A stretch of DNA of 58,019 nt, from NCBI GenBank assembly GCA_964550025.1, contig CAZJYI010000064.1:1-58019 (forward strand), read 5' to 3'. Shown one piece after another: positions 8,431 to 17,573 of this stretch. Origin of the DNA: CAZJYI01 sp964550025 (GTDB lineage Bacteria; Verrucomicrobiota; Kiritimatiellia; UBA8416; CAYOBW01). The translations under genes were made by a program, and so were the position numbers. The notes below the pieces were generated by a model. It was given only the letters and a program-made list of their open reading frames with translations, had not been told where the DNA came from and searched no databases. The number at the start of each line of letters is the position of its first letter. Position 1 is the first letter of the stretch.

Positions 8431-9642
8431 CTATATCTGCCAAGGCCCTCTTCTCGGCCTGTCAGTCAGCCGGCTGGCCTCGCTATCGCCGATGAAGTCC
8501 TCCTTGTCGGGATCCCATTTGAGACTCCGTTTCAGTCGCAGGCAGATGTTGCCCAGGTGGCACACCGTGGCGACCCTGTGAGCGTATTCCACGTCACGGA
8601 ACGGCCGTTTGCGCGTGACGATGCAATTCGTCAGGTCCTGGATCGGCGACCGCGCGCCGTCTTCGTACCAGCGGAGGCCTGGAGGCACCTTGAAGTTGCG
8701 CAACGGTTTGGCCTCGCCCTTCTCGCACATGTATTTCTGTCCGCCGCCAACAACCAGCTTCATGCCGTTAGGGAACAGGTAGGTGAGGTGTCTGTGTTCC
8801 TTTCCGTCCGGGTAGAAAATGTCGGTCGGCCCCGTGTGATCGACGCCCATGCCGTGCATGGCGCCGCCGAACTTGTGGCCACCCCAGTCGGTCATCATGC
8901 CGCCCGAGTAGTCGTACCAGGTCCGGAAGCCCTTACCGCCCAGTCCGTAGGCCCGCCCGCACCGGAACGGGTGGTACGGCGCCCACGGTGCCGGCCCCAG
9001 CCAGAGGTCCCACTCGATCGTGTTGGGCGGAACCGGCTGTCCCGGCAGATAGCAATGGCGCGGCGGACCTCCGGGGTCCGCATGGGCAACCAGGATTTTG
9101 CCGTACTCCCCGCTGCGCGCGGCGCAGGCGAGCCTCCCGTAGTCGCCGATGACCCGCTGGCTGCCGCACGAAAAGACGCGCTTGTAGCGGCGGGCGGCTT
9201 CGACCATCTTGCGGCCTTCCTTGATCGTCAGGCTCAGCGGCTTCTCGCAATAGACGTCCTTGCCGCTCTTCATCGCGTCGATCGTGATCTGGGCGTGCCA
9301 GTGGTCCGGCGTCCCGCACATGATGGCGTCGATGTCGTCGCGCGCGCAGATTTCGCGGTAGTCGAAGTAGGTCTTGACGTTCTTGTTGTTCTTCCAGCGG
9401 TTGAGTGCGCTGTGCTTGACGTCACAGACGGCGACGATCTGCACGCGGCGGTCTCTACCGAACTGGCCCAGGTCGCCGGAACCCTGGCCGCCCATGCCGA
9501 TGCCGGCCATGGTGATGCGCTCGCTCGCGGGAGGCGTTCCGTCCGCGGCGCCGAGCGCCTTGGACGTGATGACGTTGGGTAGCGCGACCGCCGCGCCGGC
9601 CACTCCCAGGAACTTGCGTCTGCTGATCCTCTTCTCGGTCAT
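8431..9642 (-). CDS. Tat-exported Gfo/Idh/MocA oxidoreductase
   Basis: A 403-residue NAD(P)-dependent oxidoreductase of the Gfo/Idh/MocA family. It starts with a Tat-type signal (ISRRKFLGVAGAAVAL). The Rossmann region begins at ITMAGIGMGGQGSGDL, and CEKPLSL contains the catalytic-region EKP motif. A long C-terminal half with HPFRCGRAYGLGGKGF and DWGGHKFGGAMHGMG is typical of the large PVC-specific paralogue group. These enzymes are thought to oxidise or epimerise sugars or glycosides outside the cytoplasm; the substrate is not predictable. The start follows GAGGGACC. It is the first gene of a minus-strand run, divergent from the gene at 10012. Confidence 0.92.
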   Translation of the reverse strand: MTEKRISRRKFLGVAGAAVALPNVITSKALGAADGTPPASERITMAGIGMGGQGSGDLGQFGRDRRVQIVAVCDVKHSALNRWKNNKNVKTYFDYREICARDDIDAIMCGTPDHWHAQITIDAMKSGKDVYCEKPLSLTIKEGRKMVEAARRYKRVFSCGSQRVIGDYGRLACAARSGEYGKILVAHADPGGPPRHCYLPGQPVPPNTIEWDLWLGPAPWAPYHPFRCGRAYGLGGKGFRTWYDYSGGMMTDWGGHKFGGAMHGMGVDHTGPTDIFYPDGKEHRHLTYLFPNGMKLVVGGGQKYMCEKGEAKPLRNFKVPPGLRWYEDGARSPIQDLTNCIVTRKRPFRDVEYAHRVATVCHLGNICLRLKRSLKWDPDKEDFIGDSEASRLTDRPRRGPWQI

Positions 9643-10011
9643 GGTCCCTCCTGCAGGTTACGGGTTTGACAAGTACGCAAACTGGCCGGACTATACTCCC
9701 CGGGAAGGCGCTGGTCGCGTGGCCCGGTACGCCGCAACGAGGCCAGGATTGTGACGATACAATTCGGGATGGCAGAGTTCAAGGGGCAATGGATGGGCGG
9801 TGCCGGGTTTGTGAGAGCAGAGACAGCATAGAGCACATCGCAGCGTGACCGCGTCCAGGGGGAGGAACCACGGAGCACACGGAACGGAAGCGCGACCGCA
9901 CGGATGGGGAGACCCGCGGATGGGAGGAATCCCTGTAGGCGCGAGCGTGGGCGAGCGGTTCCCCACGGGGCGTTGTTGGGGTGCCCGGGGATCGCACCGG
10001 CACGGTGAAAT
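9643..10011. other. Divergent intergenic region with a dispersed repeat
   Basis: The 369 bp between two divergent genes hold no supportable ORF. Positions 9897-9931 carry CACGGATGGGGAGACCCGCG followed by GATGGGAGGAATCCC. A closely similar block is found at 24706-24742. Promoters for both flanking genes must lie here, but no clear sigma-70 pair was recognised. Confidence 0.5.
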
Positions 10012-11568
10012 ATGGCGAAGAAACCCAGGTTGATTCCTTTGGCGTGGCTCCTGTGCATGGCCGCCGTTGGCGGAGCATCGGTCATGGCGGTCGAGCTGCT
10101 TGGTGCGCGCATGTTGAGCGTGCGGTTCGGCGGGAGTCTGCATGTGTGGGCAGCCGTGATCTCCGTGACGCTCCTGTCATTGGCCGTTGGCTACTTCTCG
10201 GGTGGCCTCCTGGCGGATCGCTGTGCGACCCCCGTGCCGCTCTCCGCGATCATGGCCGTGGCCGGATTGCTGATTGCGCTCTGCCCGCATGCCGGACCCG
10301 TGCTGGGGTGGTGCCATCGTGCGCTCGGCTTCACGTGGGGTGCACTGGCCGGTTCCGCACTCGTCTTCGCGTTGCCACTGTGCCTGTTGGGGATGGTGAG
10401 TCCGTTCGTGATTCGGCTCCTGGGCCGGGGGGATGGGCGTTTGGGTCTGACCGCGGGTGGAGTCTACGCGGTTGCGACCTTTGGTAGCGTGATCGGCACG
10501 CTGGCCACGGGGCTGTGGCTGGTCCCGCGGTTCGGGACCGCCGCGGGGTTCAGGATCGTAGCCCTGGTTACCGTCGTCCCGGCAGTGGCCGGCCTTGCTG
10601 TCCGCTGTCGGCTCAAAGGTGCCGTTGCCCTGCTTCTGCCGGTTGCCGTGGTGATGATTCCACCCCCTGCCGACGGGGTAGGGGGGGCATACATCGCGCC
10701 GGACGGCGAAGACGTGGTCGTCGAAGCCGTGCGCGATTCCGCACAGGGTCGAATCGTCGTGCTGACAAAGGGACGATACCGCCTGCTCCTGGTGAACGGC
10801 ATCGTCCAGACGGGAATGCCGCTCGGTCTCGCACACCTGGAGAAGGGCTACTGCGTTCGTAACCACTACTTCCAGGGGTTGATCCCATACATGCGGGAAG
10901 ATCCCGCCTCTGCCGATGCACTGCTTGTCGGCCTGGCCGGCGGACTGACCGCCTCCGTGTTGCGGAACCACGGCATGCAGGTGGACTGCGTCGACGTGGA
11001 TGCCGCGATCATCGACGTGGCGCGCACGTGGTTCCGATTCACCAGCCCCGCGGTCGTCGCCGACGGACGACAGTACCTGGAAGGCTGCAGCAAGAACTAT
11101 GACTTCTGCGTGATCGACACCTACTCGGGTGACGTGTTTCCCCCGCACATGGCCAGCCGGGAGGCCTTCGAGGCGGCCAGGCGTGTTCTCAAACCGCACG
11201 GTGTGACCGTCATCCACTTCATCGGGGCGCCTTTCGGAGATGCGTTTGCGTGCATCTACCGGACGCTGCAGGACGTCTTCCCGCACGTCATGGCGCTGAA
11301 GGCCGAGCCCGGCGACGACATACAGTCTCTTACGCTCTTCGCGTCCACTGTGCCACTGTCGTTTCGTCGAGGTGGACAGGCGGGAGGGGTGCACGCCGCG
11401 GGTGTCGGCCGGATCAGCGAGACCATCACGCGACTGACGGTCGTCCCGGCGGCCGGCGGCCGCGTACTGACAGACGCGCACAACCCGATCGACCACATTC
11501 GGGCCGGAGAGGCCGTGCGGTGGCGACAACGCACCTTCGAGCATATCGGGGATGCCGTTGCGTTCTGA
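10012..11568 (+). CDS. Membrane spermidine-synthase-like protein
   Basis: A 518-residue fusion of an integral membrane half and a spermidine-synthase-like half. Residues 1-220 contain about six or seven hydrophobic helices (for example IPLAWLLCMAAVGGASVMAV and VWAAVISVTLLSLAVGYFSG), as in the MFS-like N-terminus of fused synthases. The C-terminal half has the Rossmann methyltransferase fold: LLVGLAGGLTASVL glycine loop, VDCVDVDAAIIDVARTWF acidic loop, and YDFCVIDTYSGD. The usual HPDHVVIL-type aminopropyl pocket is not obvious, so true polyamine synthesis is uncertain. It stands alone, divergent from the oxidoreductase and convergent with the gene at 11706. Confidence 0.8.
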   Translation: MAKKPRLIPLAWLLCMAAVGGASVMAVELLGARMLSVRFGGSLHVWAAVISVTLLSLAVGYFSGGLLADRCATPVPLSAIMAVAGLLIALCPHAGPVLGWCHRALGFTWGALAGSALVFALPLCLLGMVSPFVIRLLGRGDGRLGLTAGGVYAVATFGSVIGTLATGLWLVPRFGTAAGFRIVALVTVVPAVAGLAVRCRLKGAVALLLPVAVVMIPPPADGVGGAYIAPDGEDVVVEAVRDSAQGRIVVLTKGRYRLLLVNGIVQTGMPLGLAHLEKGYCVRNHYFQGLIPYMREDPASADALLVGLAGGLTASVLRNHGMQVDCVDVDAAIIDVARTWFRFTSPAVVADGRQYLEGCSKNYDFCVIDTYSGDVFPPHMASREAFEAARRVLKPHGVTVIHFIGAPFGDAFACIYRTLQDVFPHVMALKAEPGDDIQSLTLFASTVPLSFRRGGQAGGVHAAGVGRISETITRLTVVPAAGGRVLTDAHNPIDHIRAGEAVRWRQRTFEHIGDAVAF

Positions 11569-11705
11569 CTCCGAGCCTGTGAGAATCTACGGGCCGGGAG
11601 GGGTTATCCTGTAGATCCTGTTGATCCTGTCCAATACTCCCGTTTGGTTGCGGCCATGCTGCGGCAAATGCCCAGCCCGAAACGTAACAACGCGCGTGGC
11701 CTCTC
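11569..11705. repeat. Convergent gap with tandem 9-mers and a dispersed repeat
   Basis: Three tandem 9-base copies (ATCCTGTAG, ATCCTGTTG, ATCCTGTCC) lie at 11606-11632. They are followed at 11646-11666 by GGTTGCGGCCATGCTGCGGC. The latter belongs to a family also seen near 35946, 40331 and 40378, and a related CCTGTAGATC word also precedes the 40331 copy. No terminator with a T-run was seen. Confidence 0.6.
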
Positions 11706-12416
11706 TCATGTCGTTCGCTTCTGTATGATCGACATCAGGAAGAGCATTTCACGGGCAATTTGCCGCAACCGGACGGTGTAGCGGGCCGGTTCCCCGGGCG
11801 TGCCGTCGGCCTTTTTGGGGTCCTCGTAGTGGATCGGAACGCGCAGCGCAGCGCCTTTCACGACCGGGCAATTCTCGTCCGCATGGGAACAACACATCAT
11901 GGCCGCGAAAGCCGCCGTCGGATTCCCTTGAGCGTTGTACACCTTCGAGAAGGCCCTGATGACGGGGGCATTCTCGCCGTACTGGACAAGGTACAGGGGG
12001 TTCTTGCCACCTGTCGTGTCCACGACGGAAAAGCCCGCCCGGCGCAGGGCCCGCACGGTCCGGATATTGCAGGCCGTAGACTCCGTACCCCCCGAGAAGG
12101 TCTTCACCTTCGGCACGTCATAGTAGAGCGCCGCCGTCTGGGCCATGATCTGCGACATGTGACTGCGCCGGCTGTTGTGCGTGCAGACAAAAGTGAGCTG
12201 CGCTTCTTCGCCCCTGGTGACCTTCGAGCGTATGAACTCCGCCGCTTTGCCCAGCTCGGCCTTGCGTTCCTCGCCGATCTGGTCGAATTCCTGGATCGCC
12301 TCCGCGATCAACGGTCTGAGCGGCTCGATGATGTCGTCCCCGCCGGCCTGCACGCCGGTCCCGAGACCTGCCAGCACGGCGAGAACCAGGGTGAGTAGAA
12401 GTGTGTTGCGCTTCAT
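11706..12416 (-). CDS. Exported arsenate-reductase/LMW phosphatase-like protein
   Basis: A 236-residue protein with a signal peptide (KRNTLLLTLVLAVLAGLGTGVQA) followed by a low-molecular-weight phosphatase/arsenate-reductase fold. The active-site loop is CTHNSRRS (C78 to R84, a CX5R loop), followed by HMSQIMAQTAAL, as in this superfamily. HYEDPKKADG may supply the catalytic Asp-Pro. Other cysteines (NCPVV and MMCCSH) could serve as resolving residues. Export is unusual, because LMW phosphatases and ArsC enzymes normally work in the cytoplasm. It is 6 kb from the arsR-acr3 operon, so a role in arsenic handling is only possible. The start follows AAAGGAGAT. Confidence 0.82.
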   Translation of the reverse strand: MKRNTLLLTLVLAVLAGLGTGVQAGGDDIIEPLRPLIAEAIQEFDQIGEERKAELGKAAEFIRSKVTRGEEAQLTFVCTHNSRRSHMSQIMAQTAALYYDVPKVKTFSGGTESTACNIRTVRALRRAGFSVVDTTGGKNPLYLVQYGENAPVIRAFSKVYNAQGNPTAAFAAMMCCSHADENCPVVKGAALRVPIHYEDPKKADGTPGEPARYTVRLRQIAREMLFLMSIIQKRTT

Positions 12417-12586
12417 TCTACGGATCTCCTTTGCGATTCTGTGGGATGTCCTCGAAAGACAGTTGATTAACCTGAATGGACATTGCCGTCAACAAGTCCG
12501 CGAACAGGCGTTGCCGTGACTGGGTGCCGGGGCAACGAATCGGCTCGGGCGGACGGCGCACGCGCCGGCTTCCGTCTTCACGTCTG

Positions 12587-14326
12587 TCAGTCCGCTGCCC
12601 GGGTGCCGATCGGCACGTAGCCGCTCTCGGTGATGACGGACTGGCCGTCCGGCGACAGGAGCCAGTCGCGCAGCAGTGCCGCGGCGGAGCGTCTGGGCAG
12701 ATCCGGCTGTGTCACGAGGTAGATCTCGGTGGCGTACGGATACGTTCGTTTGCTGATGTTCCGGGGCGTAGGCTCAACTCCGTCCACGGAGACAGCGACG
12801 ATACGGCGTTTCCCCGAGCCCTGCATGGCGCGACGCAGTTCGTGGTAGAAGCTTGAGTATCCCAGCCCCTGCGTGTCGTCGAGAATCCGGTTGAAAGCCC
12901 CGCTCATCCCCATCTTCATGGTGCTCGGCAGGTCGGCCGCTGGAACGTCCTTCATCAGCAAACGCTCCATCAATCCCCGGCTCCTGTCCCCACGGTCCCG
13001 GTGAAATGCACGCAGTCTTGCGTCGGGGCCGCCGACGGTCTTCCAGTTCTCGATTTTCCCCGCATAGATCGCGCGGAGCTGATCGCCGCCCAGGTCCCTG
13101 ACGGGGTTCTCACGGTTGACCGTGAAGACCAGGGCGTCGAACGCCACGGGGTGAATGTCGAATGTGGCCCCGTGGGCCTTCGCGTGGCGAAGCTCAGTGT
13201 CGTTCGGCTTGCGTTCTACGAGGACCATGTCGCGCAGGCCGTAGATCAGGTCCATGTATGCCGCATGAATGTCGCTCGTTTCGATCAGGTGGTTTACACG
13301 ACGGCTGAGCTCGAGGTCTTTCCGGTAGCCGGAGTCCGTCGGACGCGTGCGTGAGGAGAGTACAGCTACCGGTTGTGGCCGGTCACCCACCCAGGCGCAG
13401 TCGACGCCCATGAGATGGCAGACCGCGACCGTTTGGAGGGGCCGCGTTGATTGCGAGCTCACCAAGTCCGGAAATGTGTCGAACCCGAGACGTCGTGCGT
13501 CGGCCACGTTCACAAACGGCTGGAACGGCCTGTCGATCTTGCGCGGACGCAGTCGGACATCCCCCTCGACAATCCGGCATTCCATGATTGCGACGCAGGC
13601 CATGATGCGTATTGCATCGTGGACGGACATTCGCAGCCCCGAAAACGTGATCAGCGGCAGTTTGTCCGCGGTGCAGTGCGGGTGGTCGACATGGATGCGG
13701 AATCCCCTTCGCGCGCCCGTGCGCTCAGCATGTCCCGCGACTTCCTTTTCGATGAACCTTATCGTTTCCATGAATGTCGCCTGGCGGAAATCGACCTCGG
13801 GGATCAGGATGCTTTTGACGCGTTCCGCGACCGTCGCCTCCTCCGGCGTCGAGGTCCGCAACGGGGGTAGCGCCGGTCCCTGCTCGACCGGGGGGTGCAC
13901 GTGGACCCAGTTGTTTACCAGATCGTACTCCAGCCCCGCCACCGTCGTGGTGATGCGCAGCGCCTCTCCCACGCTGATATCCCTGGCCGTAAACGTGATC
14001 AGCGGAATCCCGCGTCCGCGGGCGCAGCGGGGCATCGTCAGAACCACGTTCACGCCCTTCTCGTCTTTGGGCACATTCCGTGAGTCGTTCTCGCGGCTGC
14101 ATTCCTCGAAGAACATCAGGACGTCGTAGATGTTGGCCGCACGGAAGTCCACCTTGGGGATGATGACGGTTTCGAGCGTTTTGCGCAGACGCGCTGCCGA
14201 ATCAGTCTCTGCCGCGGCAGTTCCTGCGAGCAGAAGTGCCGCTAGAGAAACAACCAGCAGCGGATGGGTAGTGGTTCCAGTTTTCGTGGCGGCAACACCG
14301 GTAGACGCGAATCGCTTCATGGTCAT
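12587..14326 (-). CDS. STN-STN-PstS-like fusion protein
   Basis: A 579-residue exported protein with an unusual architecture. After a signal peptide (HPLLVVSLAALLLAGTAAAE) come two related segments of about 110 residues, roughly 45-150 and 165-270. Each has the pattern IIPKVDFRAANIYDVLMFFE or ILIPEVDFRQATFMETIRFI, then PLITF, then a helix and a YDLVNNWVHVHP or CRIVEGDVRLRP strand. This is the layout of the STN / secretin N-terminal short domain. The last 240 residues look like a phosphate-type periplasmic binding protein (DALVFTVNRENPVRDLGGDQ, IYAGKIENWKTVGG, LLSPDGQSVITESGYVPI). It may be an envelope sensor or part of an uptake complex. The start is at 14326 or 14320, after GAGAAAGG. Confidence 0.75.
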   Translation of the reverse strand: MTMKRFASTGVAATKTGTTTHPLLVVSLAALLLAGTAAAETDSAARLRKTLETVIIPKVDFRAANIYDVLMFFEECSRENDSRNVPKDEKGVNVVLTMPRCARGRGIPLITFTARDISVGEALRITTTVAGLEYDLVNNWVHVHPPVEQGPALPPLRTSTPEEATVAERVKSILIPEVDFRQATFMETIRFIEKEVAGHAERTGARRGFRIHVDHPHCTADKLPLITFSGLRMSVHDAIRIMACVAIMECRIVEGDVRLRPRKIDRPFQPFVNVADARRLGFDTFPDLVSSQSTRPLQTVAVCHLMGVDCAWVGDRPQPVAVLSSRTRPTDSGYRKDLELSRRVNHLIETSDIHAAYMDLIYGLRDMVLVERKPNDTELRHAKAHGATFDIHPVAFDALVFTVNRENPVRDLGGDQLRAIYAGKIENWKTVGGPDARLRAFHRDRGDRSRGLMERLLMKDVPAADLPSTMKMGMSGAFNRILDDTQGLGYSSFYHELRRAMQGSGKRRIVAVSVDGVEPTPRNISKRTYPYATEIYLVTQPDLPRRSAAALLRDWLLSPDGQSVITESGYVPIGTRAAD

Positions 14327-14343
14327 CGGGCCTTTCTCGTGGT

Positions 14344-15609
14344 TCAGTTCGCCCTGATGTCGTAGCAGGACAGCGTATCGTCGTAACGCAAGTACAGCCG
14401 TCCGTCACAGATCACGGGGTGCGCCCAGGCATCCTTCCTATCCCGCTCGAAGTCGAACTCCGAGATTGTCTTGATCTTGTCGCTGCCGGCTTCCAGGAGG
14501 CGCATCTTGCCGGAACCGCTCAGGCAATAGAGTCTCCCGTCGGCGTAGATCCCCGATCCGTACTTCACGTCATCCCTCTTGTCCTTGATCTCGCCCGTCT
14601 TGACATCGACCAGGAACCATCCAAGCGGTTTGTGCGAGCTGTTGAAAAGCGCGCGCCCGTCCCAGCAGACGGCGCTGCCGAGTGGGTTGCACAGCGCGTG
14701 GGCCCACTTCATTTCGACCGCGTAGCCGTCGGGCGCCAGCTTCAGCGCAAAGGTGCTGGATTCGTAGCGCGACGAGTTGGGAACGATGATAGTGTCGCCG
14801 CAGAGCGCCGGCGTTACCGCCACCATCTGTTTCGGGATCTGGTGGCGATGCTTCCAAAGCAGTTTCCCGTCCCTGAGGCGGACACCGAACGCGTGCGACG
14901 CGTTGCAGTTAACGACCTGGCGCCCCTCCGTTGTTTCCAGCAGGATCGACGACGCGTAGCTGGGACGCTGATCAACCTGTAGGGGAAGCGTCCGCCATAT
15001 CTCCTTGCCGCTCGTCTTGTCCATCGCCACCATCAGCGCTTTCGTTCCCGCGGGCGTCACGATGACCATGTTGCCGGTCACAAGAGGCGCCTCGCTGATG
15101 CCCCAGATGATGTTCTTCGCCCCGTATTCGTCCAGCGTCTTTACGGACCAGACTTCTCGGCCGCTGTCGGCGGCCAGGCAGACCAGCCTGCCGTGCGCGT
15201 TCATGTGATAGAGACGCCCGTCAGCGTAGGAGCAACACGACCGCGCGCCTGGCCAGGGCTTCTTCCATGATTTGCCGTTCGTGACTTTCCACCTGCGCGT
15301 CCCGTCGAGGCCGTAGGCGTAGATGCTGAGCTTCTCGCCCTCGTCCCCGGTGATGTAGAGGGCCTCACGCGACACGATCGGGGAGCTGTAGCCCGCGCCG
15401 ATCTCCTTCGCCTGCCACAGGCGGCGGGGGCCACCTTCCGGCCATGAGCGCAAGAGGCCGGTCTCCGTGTTCACACCGTCGCGTGTCGGTCCCCGCCACT
15501 GCGGCCATCCCGGTTCCGGCGAAGCAACGGGTCTGACCGCGGCCGTCCCAACCGTGGCAACTGACACCAGAAGTGCTGCTATCGTCAATCTCAGGCCATC
15601 CCTCTTCAT
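14344..15609 (-). CDS. Exported PQQ-type beta-propeller protein
   Basis: A 421-residue protein with a signal peptide (LRLTIAALLVSVATVGTAAV). Repeated propeller blades include PQWRGPTRDGVNTETGLL, LVCLAADSGREVW and LMVAMDKTSGKEIWRTLPL, the pattern of PQQ-like / BamB-like eight-bladed propellers in PVC bacteria. No dehydrogenase active-site Asp or cysteine pair was recognised, so a structural or binding role outside the cytoplasm is more likely than quinoprotein catalysis. It is 17 bp upstream of the STN-PstS fusion gene on the same strand, so they may be co-transcribed. The start follows GGGAGGCGCG. Confidence 0.88.
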   Translation of the reverse strand: MKRDGLRLTIAALLVSVATVGTAAVRPVASPEPGWPQWRGPTRDGVNTETGLLRSWPEGGPRRLWQAKEIGAGYSSPIVSREALYITGDEGEKLSIYAYGLDGTRRWKVTNGKSWKKPWPGARSCCSYADGRLYHMNAHGRLVCLAADSGREVWSVKTLDEYGAKNIIWGISEAPLVTGNMVIVTPAGTKALMVAMDKTSGKEIWRTLPLQVDQRPSYASSILLETTEGRQVVNCNASHAFGVRLRDGKLLWKHRHQIPKQMVAVTPALCGDTIIVPNSSRYESSTFALKLAPDGYAVEMKWAHALCNPLGSAVCWDGRALFNSSHKPLGWFLVDVKTGEIKDKRDDVKYGSGIYADGRLYCLSGSGKMRLLEAGSDKIKTISEFDFERDRKDAWAHPVICDGRLYLRYDDTLSCYDIRAN

Positions 15610-16194
15610 CGCGCCTCCCCTCCGTGACGGTGCTTGACGGTTTCATCGATGACAGAAGCTCAGCATACGTGACAGACGCCGCGAATTCGAGGCTTTTGAA
15701 TGCCGCACACGCGTTCCGTGCCCGCGACCTGGCGTAATCCGCAATCGTTTCCCCATCAGGCGCGCCCGCGAATACACTCCAAAGTAGGTCCCAGTTGTAC
15801 TGGGACCAGCGAGTGGGAAATATGCAGTCACGCGACGCCTCGACTGGAAGCCGCAACAGTCACTTCTTCTGCATCCCCGCATGTCCCGGGTCCCAGTACA
15901 ACCGGGACCTACTGCTCTGCAATCATGACGCCCCAAAGCGCCCGCTCGGAGCAGAGGCAGGCTACAAGATGCGACACCTTCTCGTCGCATATGATAACAG
16001 AGCAACCTGATGTGCTCGGCGTCCTCATGCCCGGGCGTCGGAGGAATCGTTACGCGATCACGCAACTCCATTTCGAGCGACCACGTAGACCTTGCGATGT
16101 CAGTGCAACCCGTGTAGTCTCACGCGAACGTCGGAAGCGGCCCTGGCCGAAAGCAAACGTGAGGTGGGGAAAGATGAAAAGGAGGTGCGCGGAG
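15610..16194. repeat. Gap with a REPIN-like inverted pair
   Basis: The 585-bp divergent gap has no supportable gene. A 24-base element at 15784-15807 (GTAGGTCCCAGTTGTACTGG then GACC) recurs in inverted orientation at 15889-15912 with one mismatch, 81 bases apart. Each half is itself a palindrome (GGTCCCAGTtgtACTGGGACC type). Two inverted REP units with a short spacer match the layout of a REPIN. The rest of the gap should contain both divergent promoters. Confidence 0.75.
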
Positions 16195-17304
16195 ATGAGT
16201 AGGATAGGGAGAGCATTCTGGTTCGTGGCGTCCGTTCTGTCGTGTGTCCTGGTCACCCACGGCGCGCAGCCGCAGTTGTTGGTCACGCTGCCGGACTACT
16301 GCCCGACGCCCGACGGCATGGCGATCGACAGTGATGGCAACCTGGTGGTGGCGTGTCCCAACTACGCCGACCCTTCGAAGGGCGCGCGGTTGATCAAGAT
16401 CGACAAGGCGCTCAAGGTTACCGACTGGGTGACCGTGGAGCCGATGAAGGAAACCGGGCGGGCCTGTCCCATGGGAATCGCATTCGGCCCGTCCGGCGAC
16501 CTCTACGTGTGTGACAACCAGAACTGGCCGACCGGCAACGGCGAGAAGGGCGAGATCAACCAGGGCCGCATTCTACGCTTGCGCATCAAGGACGGGAAGA
16601 TCAGGAAGCAGACGGTGGTGGCGGAAGGCATCAGCCACCCCAACGGGGTCAGGGTGCGCGGGAAGAACCTCTACGTGACGGTCAGCATGCTGCCCAAAGT
16701 GAAACGGGACGACGGACTGCTCACGAGCGCTGTCTACCGCTTCAAGCTTAATGACAAGGACGTGAAGGTGAGCAACACGCTCGATGACAAGCAGCTCCTG
16801 GTCTCGTTTCCTACATTGAACCGCGATTGCCAGTACGGGGCCGACGGCCTGGTGTTCGACAGCAAGGGCAATCTCTTCGTCGGCAACTTCGGGGACGGGG
16901 CGCTGCACAAGTTCGTTCTCGACAAGAAGGGCAAGGTCACGGACAGCAGCGTGTTTGCCAAGACGGATTTCAATACACCCATGAGTGCGGCGGACTTCAC
17001 GACAAAGATGGTGAAGGCCAAGATGCGCACGACGGACGGTATCTGCATCGACGAGAAGGACAACATCTACGTGGCCGATTTCTCAAACAACGCTGTCTGC
17101 CGCGTCGACCCGAAGGGCGCGATCACGGTCCTGGCCCAGAGCCCGGACGGCGACGGCAGCGACGGCGGCCTGGACCAGCCCGGCGAGCCGATCATCTGGA
17201 ACGGCAAACTCGTGGTGACCTGCTTTGACATCGTGACCGGCAAAGACAAGGTCAACACGAAACACGACAAGCCGTTCACCATCTCCGTACTCGAGTTGGA
17301 GTGA
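16195..17304 (+). CDS. Exported SMP-30/gluconolactonase-like propeller
   Basis: A 369-residue protein with a signal peptide (RAFWFVASVLSCVLVTHGAQ). The body is a six-bladed propeller of the SMP-30/gluconolactonase/LRE type: PDGMAIDSDGNLVVACPNY, CPMGIAFGPSGDLYVCDNQN, SHPNGVRVRGKNLYVTVSM and ADGLVFDSKGNLFVGNFGDG. It probably hydrolyses a sugar lactone or ester in the periplasm, or binds one. The start at 16195 is chosen for the GGAGGT site eight bases upstream; an in-frame ATG at 16174 is the alternative. The long upstream reading to 15700 has no coding character. Confidence 0.85.
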   Translation: MSRIGRAFWFVASVLSCVLVTHGAQPQLLVTLPDYCPTPDGMAIDSDGNLVVACPNYADPSKGARLIKIDKALKVTDWVTVEPMKETGRACPMGIAFGPSGDLYVCDNQNWPTGNGEKGEINQGRILRLRIKDGKIRKQTVVAEGISHPNGVRVRGKNLYVTVSMLPKVKRDDGLLTSAVYRFKLNDKDVKVSNTLDDKQLLVSFPTLNRDCQYGADGLVFDSKGNLFVGNFGDGALHKFVLDKKGKVTDSSVFAKTDFNTPMSAADFTTKMVKAKMRTTDGICIDEKDNIYVADFSNNAVCRVDPKGAITVLAQSPDGDGSDGGLDQPGEPIIWNGKLVVTCFDIVTGKDKVNTKHDKPFTISVLELE

Positions 17305-17573
17305 GTGGGCGCCGGCGCGGAATGGCACTTGGATAAGCCGAACGCGGCCCCCACCGGGCTTGACCCGGTGGAGCCATGACCGCGTTCCTGTTGATGGGTA
17401 CTCCACTCCCCGAGCCCGTATCGAACGAAAAGGGAGCTTCGCGCTCTACTCGTTCCCATTTTTCGGGCTTTCTCTGTTTCTTGTTCGTAGTGTCTCAATA
17501 GCTGCAGATCATCGCTCCACCGGGGCGAGCCCGGTGGGGGTGTGTGCATCCCAAGCGGGGCTTATCTAATGTG
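17305..17573. repeat. Gap with a pair of identical-stem hairpins
   Basis: Two hairpins with the same 8-bp perfect stem (CCACCGGG / CCCGGTGG) lie at 17351-17371 (loop cttga) and 17517-17537 (loop gcgag). Their flanks match in opposite orientation, so they form an inverted pair about 145 bases apart. This lies between convergent genes, so the hairpins could also act in transcription termination, but no T-run follows either one. Confidence 0.7.
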
